A stretch of 64,000 bases of DNA from JAVEWJ01 sp034004605 (GCA_034004605.1 JAVEWJ010000002.1:62001-126000), one strand, 5' to 3'; shown: positions 48,983 to 59,189, numbered from the stretch's first letter. Translations and numbers: made by a program. The notes: a model not told the origin generated them from the letters alone.

Positions 48983-50240
48983 ATTAGTAGTTTTATCAGT
49001 TTTAACTGTTTTGTTTTTCAGTTCATGCGGCTCTTATGTCGACAACGGTGGAGCTAAGGCTATGCGAATTTCAGGTATTCTTTCTGTTCAGCCTTCTAAC
49101 GATCCGAATCCCGGCACACATCTTTTATCAGGGGATGATCTTAAAGTGTATCCGGTTTCCAGTATTCTTGTGAAACTTTCAGATCCCAAATATTTGGGGA
49201 ATAAAGTAGAACTTATAGGCTCTTTTGATCCATCCACCAATCTTTTTTCAGTTTCAGGAATTTCAGTACTTGAAGAATTAAAAGACTTAGACAGCGAATT
49301 AAATGAAGCGGTTTTGGTTGAATATAAAAACTCAGACTTTGGGTTCCAAACAAAATACTATGACAACTTTACGGTTCTAGAAGAGGAAAATAAGGTAATA
49401 TTCAGTTCGCCGAATTATGAAACGGATAAAGGTGAAGTTTTTGATAAAGTAGAATTTGCGCAGTTTCAGTTTAGTTATGACAGTTCGGTTTTTGATGCGG
49501 AACAAAATGACTCACCACTCAAAAATTACCTGGCTACAAATTTTCCCGAAATCAGCAATTTTGATAACTTTGCGACAAAAATCGGTCCTGATTTGCTTGA
49601 TAGCGTAAGACTTGAAAATGAATTTGGAGGAGACGACTTGTTTTTGTACAGAAATGGTCTAATTTATAGGATTTCTTTTATCCCTAGTGATGCTTTAAAT
49701 ATTGATGCCGAAAATAAAAGAATTTTTGAAGAAATGGTGAATAATTTTACTTTTATCGGTTTTACTGTTGAGGAAAGTTATTCAGATCCATCTGTTGCTA
49801 CAGGAGAAAACGAAGACGTACTTTCGAATGAAAACATTCAAGAAAATCAAAGTAATTCAACCGGAATTTTATCTTTGGATTATAATAATTCGGACTTCGC
49901 AGGTTTTGAGAGTAAATCTTTCGGTTTTAAATCCGTTTATCCGAAACAATGGTATTACGAAGGCATAAATTCGGGAGAACCGGGTGTAAATTATTCATAC
50001 GTTTTTGCGGATAATGACACTCCGAGTATGGATCCTCTTTACTCCTTGTCCGTAGTCTCATCTATGCCAAATATGTCTTTTAAAGATGTGCAAGTAAATG
50101 GTGTTGCTTTGAAAACTTCACGGACGGATGACGAATTTTACGCGTATATCGAAATTTCTGGCAAAAAATTTCTTTGCAAAGGTTCTTTAAATGAAGAGAC
50201 AAATATTCTTGCGACAATACTTAATGTTAGCTTGCTTTAG
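48975..50240 (+). CDS. Hypothetical lipoprotein
   Basis: The start MNKLVVLSVLTVLFFSSC has a lipobox, with Cys18 as the lipidated residue; an ATG 9 bases earlier adds only MFN. The 421-residue protein has two similar parts: NSDFGFQTKYYDNFTVLEEE and KSFGFKSVYPKQWYYEG start each repeat, with a matching phenylalanine-rich strand pattern. No family is recognised. It is probably an outer-face membrane-anchored protein. It converges with a 14-base overlap on the long coiled-coil gene. Confidence 0.8.
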   Translation: MNKLVVLSVLTVLFFSSCGSYVDNGGAKAMRISGILSVQPSNDPNPGTHLLSGDDLKVYPVSSILVKLSDPKYLGNKVELIGSFDPSTNLFSVSGISVLEELKDLDSELNEAVLVEYKNSDFGFQTKYYDNFTVLEEENKVIFSSPNYETDKGEVFDKVEFAQFQFSYDSSVFDAEQNDSPLKNYLATNFPEISNFDNFATKIGPDLLDSVRLENEFGGDDLFLYRNGLIYRISFIPSDALNIDAENKRIFEEMVNNFTFIGFTVEESYSDPSVATGENEDVLSNENIQENQSNSTGILSLDYNNSDFAGFESKSFGFKSVYPKQWYYEGINSGEPGVNYSYVFADNDTPSMDPLYSLSVVSSMPNMSFKDVQVNGVALKTSRTDDEFYAYIEISGKKFLCKGSLNEETNILATILNVSLL

Positions 50241-53229
50241 TTTCTCTTAAAAGCTCGCTCTCTTTTTCGGAAATTTTTTCATCAAACTCCGAGTCGGACA
50301 TTTCTGGTTTTTTAGGGTTTTCTCCTCTGAAAATTCCAATCTTAAACGCGTCGATTGCCATTTTTTGTTGTTTTTTTGAATCTGCTTTTTTAACACCGAG
50401 AGCCAAGTCCGCAATTTCTTCAATACTCTGCGTAAAACTCTCCGAAAGTCCCATCTGCTCATTAATTGTTTTTGTGATATTCGCTTTTAATAAAAGTATT
50501 TCGGGGGTTTTCATATCTCCCATTATCGAAAGAAGGGTTATTGTTTTTTTCCTTGTTTCTTCATCAGACAAATTCATTCCCGTAGTTTCAAGCTCTTTGT
50601 TTATATCTTCGTATCCAAATTCTTTTAACCATGTTGTAAGCGCTTTGCTTAATTGAGTTGGATTTTTTTCATTAGCGAACTCCAAAGCGTCAATGTCTTT
50701 CTCGTTAAATGCTAAAATATTTTTTACATTTCTAGCTATCATATATTTGTTGAACTTTTCTCCAACTTTCTCATCTGGGTCGACTAAATTTTCACGGTAA
50801 GTCGCTTCGTATGCCTTTTTGTAGAGTTCTTTTTCGTTTTCACTTGAATCCGGCAATATCGGATTTTCCAGATACAGTTTAAGAATTCCAACTGTCGTCG
50901 GTGTTTTTAGTGATTCCATATTTTCCGACAAGAATTTTATCGCTTCCTCATTCGATATTTTGGGAATGTTTAAATCGGACGTTTCGTCTGTTTTCGTCTT
51001 TTCGCCCTGTTCGTTTAAAGTCGATGCTTTGTATATTTCTTTAAAGTATCTTATATTTTCCTCTTTTAAATCAGGATTAAAGGCCTCTTCCATGTATTTT
51101 GCGGCGAGGTGTTCTTCTTCATATTTTTTTACCAATGCCAAGTTTTCAAGTGTTTCCTCTTTTATAGTTTTTTCAGAAAGTGTTTTTTGGTCTTGAGGTT
51201 CCAGTTTTTTATTTCCATTTAATTTTTCAAGGTTTTTTACAAACACATCATTAATCACGGCATTTTCCGGTATTTTGCTCAACAATTCTGTAGGAGTAAG
51301 GTTCAATTCAACCGTATCGTTGATTTCATTTTCAAACCAATCAATCTCTTCATCGGATTTTTTATCCTCCTCGGAAGTTTTAAAACCCAGTAATTTTTTT
51401 GCCGTATTTAATGCATTTTTTCCCACACTTACCATTGTGTCAATCACTTCATTATTTCCCTCCAATAAATCTTTTTCGCTTGCGCCTGTATCTGAACTTT
51501 CCGATTCAGCCGTGTACAACAAATTTGCGTTTTCAAGTGCACTAATACCATCAACAAAAGCCATTTTATCAGCGTGTATATTTTTTCTTTCGTCAAAAGT
51601 GCTTTGTGTCATTAAATACGATCTGGCTTTTTTATATTTGTCGCCGTATTTTCCTTTGTTGTGATTTATTATCTGAACATTTACCATTCCCGAAGCCATC
51701 AAATTTTTTAATGTTTCCTTGTCTTTGCCGGCAATTTCTTGAATTCTTATCGATGCATATATCAAATTAATCAATCCTTCCGGCGCTATTAAGGCTTCTT
51801 TGTTTTTGTTTATAAATGTTTTAATTTTTTCTTCTTTTTCGGATCCCGCCAAATTATCCATTTCAATCATTTCCTCTATTAATGGCTTGAATTTTAAGTA
51901 TCTTTCATCATTGAAATAATCCATTTCTTTGATGAAACCGGCCGGCTTTATTAATTTTCTTATACTCACTGTCGCTTTGTCGCCTGAGGCTTCTCCTACT
52001 GCATTGATTCTTACAATTTTTCTTAATAATGGATCTTCCAGTATCTTTTCGTAAAGCTCTTTCTGATATCCGAAATATTTGTCATCAAAACTCCGGTTAT
52101 CTTTTACTCCTGCATTTTCTTTAAGATCGCTTTTTATTTCAGATTTCAATTTACCCGTATTTCTTTCCAACGGATTAAGTAAATATTGAATTAGTTCTCC
52201 GCTGTATTTTTTCTCTCTTTTGAAATTTTTCCCTTGGCTATTTAATGTATCGGCTACAAATTGCGCCATTATCATGTCTTCATATTCGTTTTTCAGATTC
52301 ACTATTTCCAGTACGGGTAATTTTTCGTATTTTTTTACGAATCTTATTTCACCATAAAATCTTTCAAAAATTTTACTCTCTCTGTTTTTTATTAATTTTT
52401 GGGTTTCTGTATATTCACTCCCCAGATTCGCAGGTATTCCCAGTTTTTCGTAAATATTTTCCTCCTCAAAGAAAAACTTCAAAGCATTCTCATATTCCTT
52501 TACATCTGAAATAATTGCAGATGATATTTCCGCCTTTTCGTCCCACGCCTCGAGTGAATTCAAATATTCATTCGGCGTTAAAGTCATTAAGTCGCTCGCA
52601 TTATTCAACGAATTTAGATTTTCCAAAATCAGGTCTACATTATTGAACTTACTTGTTTGATTAATTTTTTCAGGTATTACAAGCACTTCGTAGCCTAGAT
52701 TTGAAAGAGCTTTGTCAATTTCTGCACCTATTACGGCTTCAACAGTTAAATTCTTTTTATTAACTATTTTTTGAAGTGCTTTTTGAGGCAAATTTTTTAA
52801 TATTTGTTTTTTTAAGTTTTCCTTTGTGGATTTTAAGGTTTCAAGGAATTGTTCTTTATTTTTTTCGTATTTATCGCTTATTTTCTTCAGTACTTCGTCC
52901 TTTTTTTCGAGTAGCAATTTTTCCATATTTTCGCTTTGCGAAAGCAGTGCGACTTTGAAATTTTCCAAATCAGATTCACTGATATTTTCAAGTCCGAATG
53001 CATTTATTTTTTCATATTCACCCTCAATTCCAATTATCAGGTTTTCAATTTCAGCTTGTTTTTCGGGGCTTAGACTCTTCGATATTCGCCTCCATTCGTC
53101 GAATTTTTCTGACATCAAAAGCTCAACATTTAATTTTAGGTTCTCTTTCTCAAGTTGTTTCGACATCAAATCTCCACCTTTTTCGAGATTTTTTTCCGGA
53201 ACTCCCTGATTTTTAAGTCCCTTTGCCAC
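50227..53229 (-). CDS. Large helical protein of unknown function (about 1000 residues)
   Basis: The GTG at 53229 overlaps the upstream TAG by one base (TAGTG), giving a 1000-residue protein; the ATG for MSKQLEKEN at 53166 is another possible start, preceded by GGTGGAG. The protein is Lys/Glu-rich, helical throughout, with no signal peptide, membrane segment or recognised motif. It has phrases such as KYFGYQKELYEKILEDPLLR. It is the last of three genes reading from 53839. Function is unknown; a structural or scaffold protein would fit. Confidence 0.75.
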   Translation of the reverse strand: MAKGLKNQGVPEKNLEKGGDLMSKQLEKENLKLNVELLMSEKFDEWRRISKSLSPEKQAEIENLIIGIEGEYEKINAFGLENISESDLENFKVALLSQSENMEKLLLEKKDEVLKKISDKYEKNKEQFLETLKSTKENLKKQILKNLPQKALQKIVNKKNLTVEAVIGAEIDKALSNLGYEVLVIPEKINQTSKFNNVDLILENLNSLNNASDLMTLTPNEYLNSLEAWDEKAEISSAIISDVKEYENALKFFFEEENIYEKLGIPANLGSEYTETQKLIKNRESKIFERFYGEIRFVKKYEKLPVLEIVNLKNEYEDMIMAQFVADTLNSQGKNFKREKKYSGELIQYLLNPLERNTGKLKSEIKSDLKENAGVKDNRSFDDKYFGYQKELYEKILEDPLLRKIVRINAVGEASGDKATVSIRKLIKPAGFIKEMDYFNDERYLKFKPLIEEMIEMDNLAGSEKEEKIKTFINKNKEALIAPEGLINLIYASIRIQEIAGKDKETLKNLMASGMVNVQIINHNKGKYGDKYKKARSYLMTQSTFDERKNIHADKMAFVDGISALENANLLYTAESESSDTGASEKDLLEGNNEVIDTMVSVGKNALNTAKKLLGFKTSEEDKKSDEEIDWFENEINDTVELNLTPTELLSKIPENAVINDVFVKNLEKLNGNKKLEPQDQKTLSEKTIKEETLENLALVKKYEEEHLAAKYMEEAFNPDLKEENIRYFKEIYKASTLNEQGEKTKTDETSDLNIPKISNEEAIKFLSENMESLKTPTTVGILKLYLENPILPDSSENEKELYKKAYEATYRENLVDPDEKVGEKFNKYMIARNVKNILAFNEKDIDALEFANEKNPTQLSKALTTWLKEFGYEDINKELETTGMNLSDEETRKKTITLLSIMGDMKTPEILLLKANITKTINEQMGLSESFTQSIEEIADLALGVKKADSKKQQKMAIDAFKIGIFRGENPKKPEMSDSEFDEKISEKESELLRETKAS

Positions 53230-53495
53230 TAGAGTAAATTAAATTCGTCAAACAAGTTTCTTTCGGGTAACCTTATATTCATCGCTTCCTTTTTCGCATT
53301 ACTTAACTCCAACATCTTATTATTTGCCTTTTCTATTAACTCCGGATCTGTAAGATTTGAGATTCTGGTATTGATTCCGCTTAAAAATTTTGGTTCAATT
53401 TTTGAGTACTCTTCTTCTTGTGTAGTTTCTTCAGGTAATTTCAATAAAGCCTCTTTATTTTCAAATTTTTCCAAATTTTGATTTTGATTTCTCAT
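53229..53495 (-). CDS. Small Glu/Lys-rich protein in the coiled-coil operon
   Basis: The 88-residue protein (MRNQNQNLEKFENKEALLKL) is helical and charged with no family match. It overlaps the previous gene by four bases (ATGA) and the large gene by one base, so the three genes are one coupled unit. Confidence 0.75.
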   Translation of the reverse strand: MRNQNQNLEKFENKEALLKLPEETTQEEEYSKIEPKFLSGINTRISNLTDPELIEKANNKMLELSNAKKEAMNIRLPERNLFDEFNLL

Positions 53496-53839
53496 AATTC
53501 GTTTAGTTTATTAAAAAGATTTTCTTCCTCGATTTTTTCTTTTTCTTCAACATCAGACTCCACTTGCTTAATCGAAAGGGATTTAATATATCTGTCGGTT
53601 TCTTTTATTTTTTCTATCAATGCCGAAAACGCCGACTCTCTTTTTTCAGCGATCTGCTCTTCCTCTTTGTTTAGTTTTTGAAAAAACGGTATGTAAATTA
53701 GTTCCTGTTTTTTAAGCGAAGAATTTTCGATTTTTTCAATCATTTGTTTTTGTTCTTCCAAGCTTAATTTTGAGAAACGAAAACTTTCTTCTATGAGCTT
53801 TTTTAGTATCTCGCTTTTTATTTTTGATGTATCGGTCAT
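53492..53839 (-). CDS. Small coiled-coil protein, first gene of the operon
   Basis: The 115-residue protein is a charged helical chain (EEQKQMIEKIENSSLKKQEL, KLNKEEEQIAEKRES). It has no signal peptide. It shares composition with the other two products. No promoter is obvious by eye. Confidence 0.7.
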   Translation of the reverse strand: MTDTSKIKSEILKKLIEESFRFSKLSLEEQKQMIEKIENSSLKKQELIYIPFFQKLNKEEEQIAEKRESAFSALIEKIKETDRYIKSLSIKQVESDVEEKEKIEEENLFNKLNEL

Positions 53840-53978
53840 TTAGACATAATTATATCCAATGATTATATCATATTTTTACTCAATAAACAATTTCAATATC
53901 CATTTTTTTTGTTTTAAACAAGTCATTTTCTTTAATTATCATATTTTTATCTATATAATTTAAGTCCCTTAGAAATAA

Positions 53979-54019
53979 TTGACAATCGCCTTTTAGCACT
54001 CTAAACTTTAAAGTGCTAA
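53979..54019 (+). promoter_or_regulatory. CIRCE operator over the clpC promoter
   Basis: TTAGCACTC (53993-54001), nine bases, AAGTGCTAA (54011-54019) matches the HrcA-binding CIRCE (TTAGCACTC-N9-GAGTGCTAA) at 17 of 18 arm positions. TTGACA (53979-53984) with TAAACT (54002-54007) at 17 bases puts the operator over the -10, so HrcA should block it. A second TATAAT lies near 54096. Confidence 0.93.
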
Positions 54020-54125
54020 CTTTAAACCATTACAACACAATAAGATTACTAAGAAGGCAAGGGCATATCTTCGATTCTAAGCCTAAAAGTGTGTATAATG
54101 GAAAGATAATTAACAATCAAAACTA

Positions 54126-56717
54126 ATGGATAATATCGAAAATTTCAATAAACTCACAAAAGAAGCAAAAAAAGCGCTTATGATTGCGCAAGATTTGGCC
54201 AAGAAAGAAAAACTAAATTATGTTGGTACTGAGCACATTCTTCTCGGAATTCTTTCACAAAATAACTCCTTAGGAGCTTCAATTTTGTTTAATTTTGGAG
54301 TTTCTTTGGAAAATGTGAATTTAGTACTTAAGTCGGTTGGTAGATCCCCAGTTCCCAAGCAATTTTCGGATAATCCCGGCGGACTTTCGGGATATGCGAA
54401 AGATGTCCTTGAGGGCGCCTATAGAACAGCCCTCGAATATGGACATGCTTTTGTAGGAACTGAGCATATGCTCCACTCTTTGGTTTCACAAAATAATACC
54501 TCGGCTACAGTTATTTTGGAAAATATGAATGTGGCTCCCGATGATGTTAAAGCACAAATTCTTGATATTTTCGACAAAGCCAAGCAAATTCCCCTAAACA
54601 ATATGGATCAAAACGGCTTTATTCCGCCCGATCAAAATGGCCCGAATATGGGACAAAACATGATGAATCCAGTAGAACTCTTTTTAAACGGTTTGCAAAA
54701 TGTAATGAGTGGAGCTAAAGGCCAAAAAAACTATCAAAACAAAAACAATCAACCTTCAGGCACACCAGCCTTGGATTATTTTACAAAAGATTTGATTCAA
54801 CAGGCTAAGAATGGAGAACTTTCTCCTGTTGTCGGACGAGAAAAAGAAGTACTTCGAGTTGTTTCAATTTTATCAAGAAAAACAAAAAATAATCCTGTTC
54901 TCATAGGTGAACCGGGCGTTGGTAAAACGGCTATCGTTGAAGGACTTGCGCAAGCTATTTTGGAAGAAAAGGTTCCTGACAATATGTTGGACAAAAAAAT
55001 CCTTTCACTGTCCATGGCGGGCGTTGTTGCAGGTACCAAGTACAGAGGTGAATTTGAAGAAAGAATCAAGCAAATCATCGAAGAAGCCGAATCCAGTGAT
55101 AATATTATCCTTTTTATAGACGAACTTCATACTGTTATCGGTGCGGGAAGTGCGGAAGGTTCTCTTGATGCTGCCAATATACTAAAACCGGCTTTATCAA
55201 GAGGAAAGTTTCAAGTAATAGGTGCAACCACAACAACAGAATATAGAAAAAATGTGGAAAAAGATCCGGCTCTTGAAAGAAGATTCCAGACGGTAATTGT
55301 TGAAGAGCCCAGTGAGGAAGTGACTGTTTTGATGCTAAAAGGACTTCAAAAATCTTTCGAAGAACATCACAATTTAATTATTTCGGATGATGCTATAAAT
55401 TCTTCCGTTATCCTTTCAAAACGATATGTAAATGATAGGTTTTTGCCTGATAAAGCCATTGATTTAATTGATGAAGCTGCGGCTAAAAAGCGAATCGCTT
55501 CGAAAAAATCAAATGAAAAGGTAAAAAAATTGCAAAAAAAATTAAACTCAATAACACTCAAAAAGGAACAAGCTGTTTCGGGTCAAGATTATGAAAAAGC
55601 CGCAGAACTTAGGAACGAAGAGCTTTCCTTACTTAAAGAAATTGAAGAATCAAAATATGAAAAAACACCCAGAGAAAAGCGCGAAATTTTGACATCGGAG
55701 GATATAGCAAATGTAGTTTCTAATATGACGGGCGTTCCGGTAACCAAACTTGTTTCCGATGATATTAACAAACTTAAGAATCTTGAATCTTCGCTGAAAA
55801 AGAGAATTATAGGCCAAGATGAAGCTGTTCACGCTATTGCCCAAGCCATTAGAAGATCTCGAGCTGGATTTTCAGATGAAAAAAGGCCTATCGGTTCTTT
55901 TATTTTCTTAGGCCCCACGGGTGTAGGAAAAACTGAGCTCGTAAAAGCTCTTTCCGAAGAGGTTTACAATGATTCTCACTCACTTATCAAAATTGATATG
56001 AGTGAATTTATGGAAAGACACAATGCTTCTCGCCTTATTGGAGCAACTGCTGGCTATGTTGGATACGAGGAGGGAGGTCAACTTACTGAAGCAGTTAGAA
56101 AAAAACCCTACTCTGTTTTACTCTTTGATGAGATCGAGAAAGCTCACCCTGATGTATTTAATTTGCTTTTACAAATACTCGAAGATGGAGAACTTACCGA
56201 TGCAAAAGGACGAAGAGTGGATTTTAGAAATACGATTATAATAATGACTTCCAATATTGGCGCTAAAAGACTTACAGAAAGTGCTGCAACGATCGGTTTT
56301 TCAAATGATTCCAATGAGTTTGAAAAAGCCCTCAATGATTATAACAATGTAAAAGATGATATTTTAAATGATTTGAAAGATCATTTCAGACCTGAGTTTT
56401 TAAACAGAGTAGACAAGGTTGTTGTATTTAGAGCTCTTACTCCTAAAGATATCGAGGAAATTGTTCAACTTCATCTGGGAAGACTTCAAAAACGAATTTC
56501 CGGTCGAAAAATAACTGTTAAACCAAGTAAGGGAGCTATTGAACTTCTTTCAAAGGCTGGTTTCGACCCGAAATACGGAGCTAGACCGGTTCGAAGAGCC
56601 GTTCAAGAACTTGTGGAAGATCCGCTTACACAAAAGTTTTTGGAAGGTGCTTTTGATGAAGGAGATGAGGTGAAACTCGTTAAGAATGGTGAAAAAATCG
56701 ATATTGTTCTTAAATAA
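54126..56717 (+). CDS. clpC: ClpC-type AAA+ unfoldase
   Basis: The 863-residue protein has the Clp-N repeat (ALMIAQDLAKKEKLNYVGTEH, GTEHMLHSLV), AAA-1 with GEPGVGKTAIVEG (near 261), a UVR-like segment near 480-510 (EQAVSGQDYEKAAELRNEE) typical of ClpC rather than ClpB, and AAA-2 with GPTGVGKTELVKAL (near 596). A Met/Asn/Gln-rich linker (FIPPDQNGPNMGQNMMNP) separates Clp-N from AAA-1. It should unfold substrates for ClpP, which is not in the window. The CIRCE site makes it heat-shock controlled. Confidence 0.95.
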   Translation: MDNIENFNKLTKEAKKALMIAQDLAKKEKLNYVGTEHILLGILSQNNSLGASILFNFGVSLENVNLVLKSVGRSPVPKQFSDNPGGLSGYAKDVLEGAYRTALEYGHAFVGTEHMLHSLVSQNNTSATVILENMNVAPDDVKAQILDIFDKAKQIPLNNMDQNGFIPPDQNGPNMGQNMMNPVELFLNGLQNVMSGAKGQKNYQNKNNQPSGTPALDYFTKDLIQQAKNGELSPVVGREKEVLRVVSILSRKTKNNPVLIGEPGVGKTAIVEGLAQAILEEKVPDNMLDKKILSLSMAGVVAGTKYRGEFEERIKQIIEEAESSDNIILFIDELHTVIGAGSAEGSLDAANILKPALSRGKFQVIGATTTTEYRKNVEKDPALERRFQTVIVEEPSEEVTVLMLKGLQKSFEEHHNLIISDDAINSSVILSKRYVNDRFLPDKAIDLIDEAAAKKRIASKKSNEKVKKLQKKLNSITLKKEQAVSGQDYEKAAELRNEELSLLKEIEESKYEKTPREKREILTSEDIANVVSNMTGVPVTKLVSDDINKLKNLESSLKKRIIGQDEAVHAIAQAIRRSRAGFSDEKRPIGSFIFLGPTGVGKTELVKALSEEVYNDSHSLIKIDMSEFMERHNASRLIGATAGYVGYEEGGQLTEAVRKKPYSVLLFDEIEKAHPDVFNLLLQILEDGELTDAKGRRVDFRNTIIIMTSNIGAKRLTESAATIGFSNDSNEFEKALNDYNNVKDDILNDLKDHFRPEFLNRVDKVVVFRALTPKDIEEIVQLHLGRLQKRISGRKITVKPSKGAIELLSKAGFDPKYGARPVRRAVQELVEDPLTQKFLEGAFDEGDEVKLVKNGEKIDIVLK

Positions 56718-56731
56718 GTAGTTTGTTTGGC

Positions 56732-56759
56732 TTGACTTAATGCTTTTTCGATGTATTAT
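56732..56759 (+). promoter_or_regulatory. Promoter of the S1-like gene
   Basis: TTGACT (56732-56737), 16 bases, TATTAT (56754-56759). A GGCTTCGCC hairpin with a T run follows directly, and the leader is about 90 bases. Confidence 0.6.
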
Positions 56760-56854
56760 GGCTTCGCCTTTTTAATTTTCTTTATTTTATTCGGAGAGCA
56801 AAAGAACTTCTTAAAGAGGCTAATAAAACATAAAAAGCTCGCCGAAGACAGGTT

Positions 56855-58039
56855 ATGAAAACAAAGTATATACAAAGTTCCGTAATGGATGAACTTATTT
56901 CGGGTTCCTCTTTGGAATTTTCCCCACCAAGTCCAGGTACTCTCGTAGATGGCGTTGTTATCAGTGTCGCTAAAAACAAAATCTTGGTCGACTTGGGAGG
57001 TGTCGCGACAGGACTAATTATCGGACAAGAAGCTATGGATAGCCAAAATACTATAAAAACTCTCAAAGAAGGAGATATTATTTCGGCTTATGTTTTAGAT
57101 GATGAGAATGATGATGGGCTTGTGGTGCTTTCTCTTAGAAAAGCTAGCCAAAAACACACTTGGAATCGATTTGTTGAAGCCTTCGAAAAAGGTGAAACAA
57201 TCAGTGTTTCACCAAGTGAAGCCAACAAGGGTGGTCTTCTACTTAATATTGACGGAATCAAAGGATTTATTCCAGTTTCCCAACTTGCTCCTTTGCATTA
57301 TCCACGTGTTAATGGCGCAAATTCCAATCAAATTCTCACAAGATTACAAAAGCTTGTTGGAATGGAATTAAAAGTTAAAATTCTTAATTTGGATAGAGAA
57401 GGCGGAAAACTTATTCTTTCTGAAAAGGCTGCCGAATCTGATAAAAGAGATGAGGCTCTTGATAAACTCGAATCAGGCCAGAAAGTTAAAGGAAGAATTT
57501 CCGGTATCGTTAATTTTGGTATTTTCGTTACTTTCAATGGGCTTGAAGGACTCGTTCACATTTCAGAAATCGCTTGGGGTCATGTAAAAGATCCGAACGA
57601 TTTTGGAAAACTAGGAGATGAGGTCGAAGTACTTGTTATTGGAAAAGAAAAGGAAAAAATCAGTCTTTCCATGAAGAGACTTGTTCCAGATCCCTGGGTT
57701 GAAGCCGCGAAAAAATATAAAGTTGGTACTATTATTGAAAGTGAAATCAACAGAATCACTCCTTTTGGTGCTTTTGTGAAACTTGATGATGATATTTCAG
57801 GACTTATTCATGTCAGTGAAATAGCATCAGACAAAGACCTTGCTAAACCTGAAGAGGCTCTAAATGTGGGAGATAAAGTGAGAGCAAAGATTATCGCAAT
57901 TGACCCTGATGAGCATAGAGTGGGGCTTTCCATAAAAGCCGCTGATGAAGAAGAAGAGACAGAAGAGAAACCTAGTAAATCAAAGAAAAGTGTTAAAGAA
58001 GAAGATGAAGAAAGTAGCGAGGAAGAAGTAAAAGAATAA
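56855..58039 (+). CDS. rpsA: S1-domain protein, ribosomal protein S1-like
   Basis: Four S1 domains lie at about 30-103, 110-190, 205-280 and 285-360. Domains 3 and 4 have the clearest RNA-binding pattern (GIFVTFNGLEGLVHISEIAWG and GAFVKLDDDISGLIHVSEIAS). The 394-residue protein has four S1 domains rather than six and an acidic tail (EEDEESSEEEVKE), a size seen in many Gram-positive and CPR bacteria. S1 helps unstructured, SD-poor mRNAs bind the 30S subunit, which fits the start sites of this genome. It has its own promoter after clpC. Confidence 0.88.
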   Translation: MKTKYIQSSVMDELISGSSLEFSPPSPGTLVDGVVISVAKNKILVDLGGVATGLIIGQEAMDSQNTIKTLKEGDIISAYVLDDENDDGLVVLSLRKASQKHTWNRFVEAFEKGETISVSPSEANKGGLLLNIDGIKGFIPVSQLAPLHYPRVNGANSNQILTRLQKLVGMELKVKILNLDREGGKLILSEKAAESDKRDEALDKLESGQKVKGRISGIVNFGIFVTFNGLEGLVHISEIAWGHVKDPNDFGKLGDEVEVLVIGKEKEKISLSMKRLVPDPWVEAAKKYKVGTIIESEINRITPFGAFVKLDDDISGLIHVSEIASDKDLAKPEEALNVGDKVRAKIIAIDPDEHRVGLSIKAADEEEETEEKPSKSKKSVKEEDEESSEEEVKE

Positions 58040-58045
58040 TAAAAA

Positions 58046-58079
58046 GGGCACCTTCTCCAAAGCGAAGGTGCCCTTTTTT
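58046..58079. terminator. Terminator between the S1 gene and rmuC
   Basis: A perfect 10-bp stem (GGGCACCTTC / GAAGGTGCCC) with an eight-base loop, flanked by an A run and TTTTTT. It lies between two convergent genes and can serve both. Confidence 0.95.
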
Positions 58080-58088
58080 GTACCCAAA

Positions 58089-59150
58089 TTATTCTTCTGT
58101 GTCTATTGTATAGGGAGAAAGTAAGTTTTCTTTTTTACCGTCCGATAATTTGTATAAATCCTTATCAATTTTTTTAAATCTGTTTGATGCAATATTGTAT
58201 GTTTTCACGGTAGTCTCAAGCTGTTTGCCAAGCCGTGAAAAGCTCTCTTCATATTTTTCGATATCTTTTGAGAGTTCGAGTGTTTTTTTAAGAATTTCTT
58301 TTACAGATGCCTCGATTTTTAGCGATTTGAGTCCTTGAAGTACGGTTTGCAAATAGGCGTAAAAAGATATTGGAGATACTATTATCACATGCTTTTTGAA
58401 TGCCATGGAGATAATATCGCCACTCGTTATTGAATCTTTTGAATTATAGTTTAAAAGACTTACATAGATTCCTTCGGCTGGTATAAACATAAATGCAAAA
58501 TCTGTGGTATTTTCTTCGGGTCTAATATATTTTGAGGTCTCTTCTATTCGGTTTTTTAAATCAATATTGAATTTTTTGATTAGTTCCGTTTTTTTTACCT
58601 CGTCATTTTCTGTTTCTATTAGATTGAAGTTTTCAAGCGAAAATTTTGAATCTATTGGGATTATTTTTTCCTGAAAAAATATTACTGCATCAACAATTTC
58701 ACCGTTTTTGAATTTGTACTGCATTTTGTATAAATCTCCCGGTAGAATATTCGATAGCAGGGTTTCGAGGTAAAATTCGCCCAGTACTCCCCTTTTTTTG
58801 GGACTTTTTAATATATTTTCCAGGCTCTGAAGTTTTTCAGAAAAGTTAAGTACTTGTTTGTTTGTCTCTTTGAGTCGTTCAAGTTCTCCAGACACTTCTT
58901 TTATTATCTCTCTGTGTTGAAAAAACTGGTTTTGAATCGTTTTCGTAGAATTATTTAAACTTTCGTAAATTTTTTCGTCCATTTTATCCAGTCTTCCAGT
59001 AATGTCATTTCGGTCGGTTTTTGTCGATTCCATGAGAATTTTCACAAGTTCATTTTCGGGATTTTCGTTTCTTTTTTTAAGGAGTAGTGAAAGAATTACC
59101 ACTAGGAGAGCCGTGATAAACGACAATAGAATTAATAGAAAATTATCCAT
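58089..59150 (-). CDS. rmuC: RmuC-like DNA recombination protein
   Basis: The 353-residue protein has one N-terminal membrane helix (ALLVVILSLLLKKR), a coiled coil (to about 115), and the RmuC core: RGVLGEFYLETLLSNILPGD, VDAVIFFQEKIIPIDSKFSLE, FAFMFIPAEGIYVSLL, ILVSPISFYAYLQTVLQGL. RmuC limits DNA inversion at short repeats and is probably a nuclease-related protein. A minus-strand TATAAT (59178-59173) lies just upstream. Confidence 0.93.
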   Translation of the reverse strand: MDNFLLILLSFITALLVVILSLLLKKRNENPENELVKILMESTKTDRNDITGRLDKMDEKIYESLNNSTKTIQNQFFQHREIIKEVSGELERLKETNKQVLNFSEKLQSLENILKSPKKRGVLGEFYLETLLSNILPGDLYKMQYKFKNGEIVDAVIFFQEKIIPIDSKFSLENFNLIETENDEVKKTELIKKFNIDLKNRIEETSKYIRPEENTTDFAFMFIPAEGIYVSLLNYNSKDSITSGDIISMAFKKHVIIVSPISFYAYLQTVLQGLKSLKIEASVKEILKKTLELSKDIEKYEESFSRLGKQLETTVKTYNIASNRFKKIDKDLYKLSDGKKENLLSPYTIDTEE

Positions 59151-59189
59151 TTTTGTTTTTTAAGTTTCTTGAATTATAGCTTATTCGGC

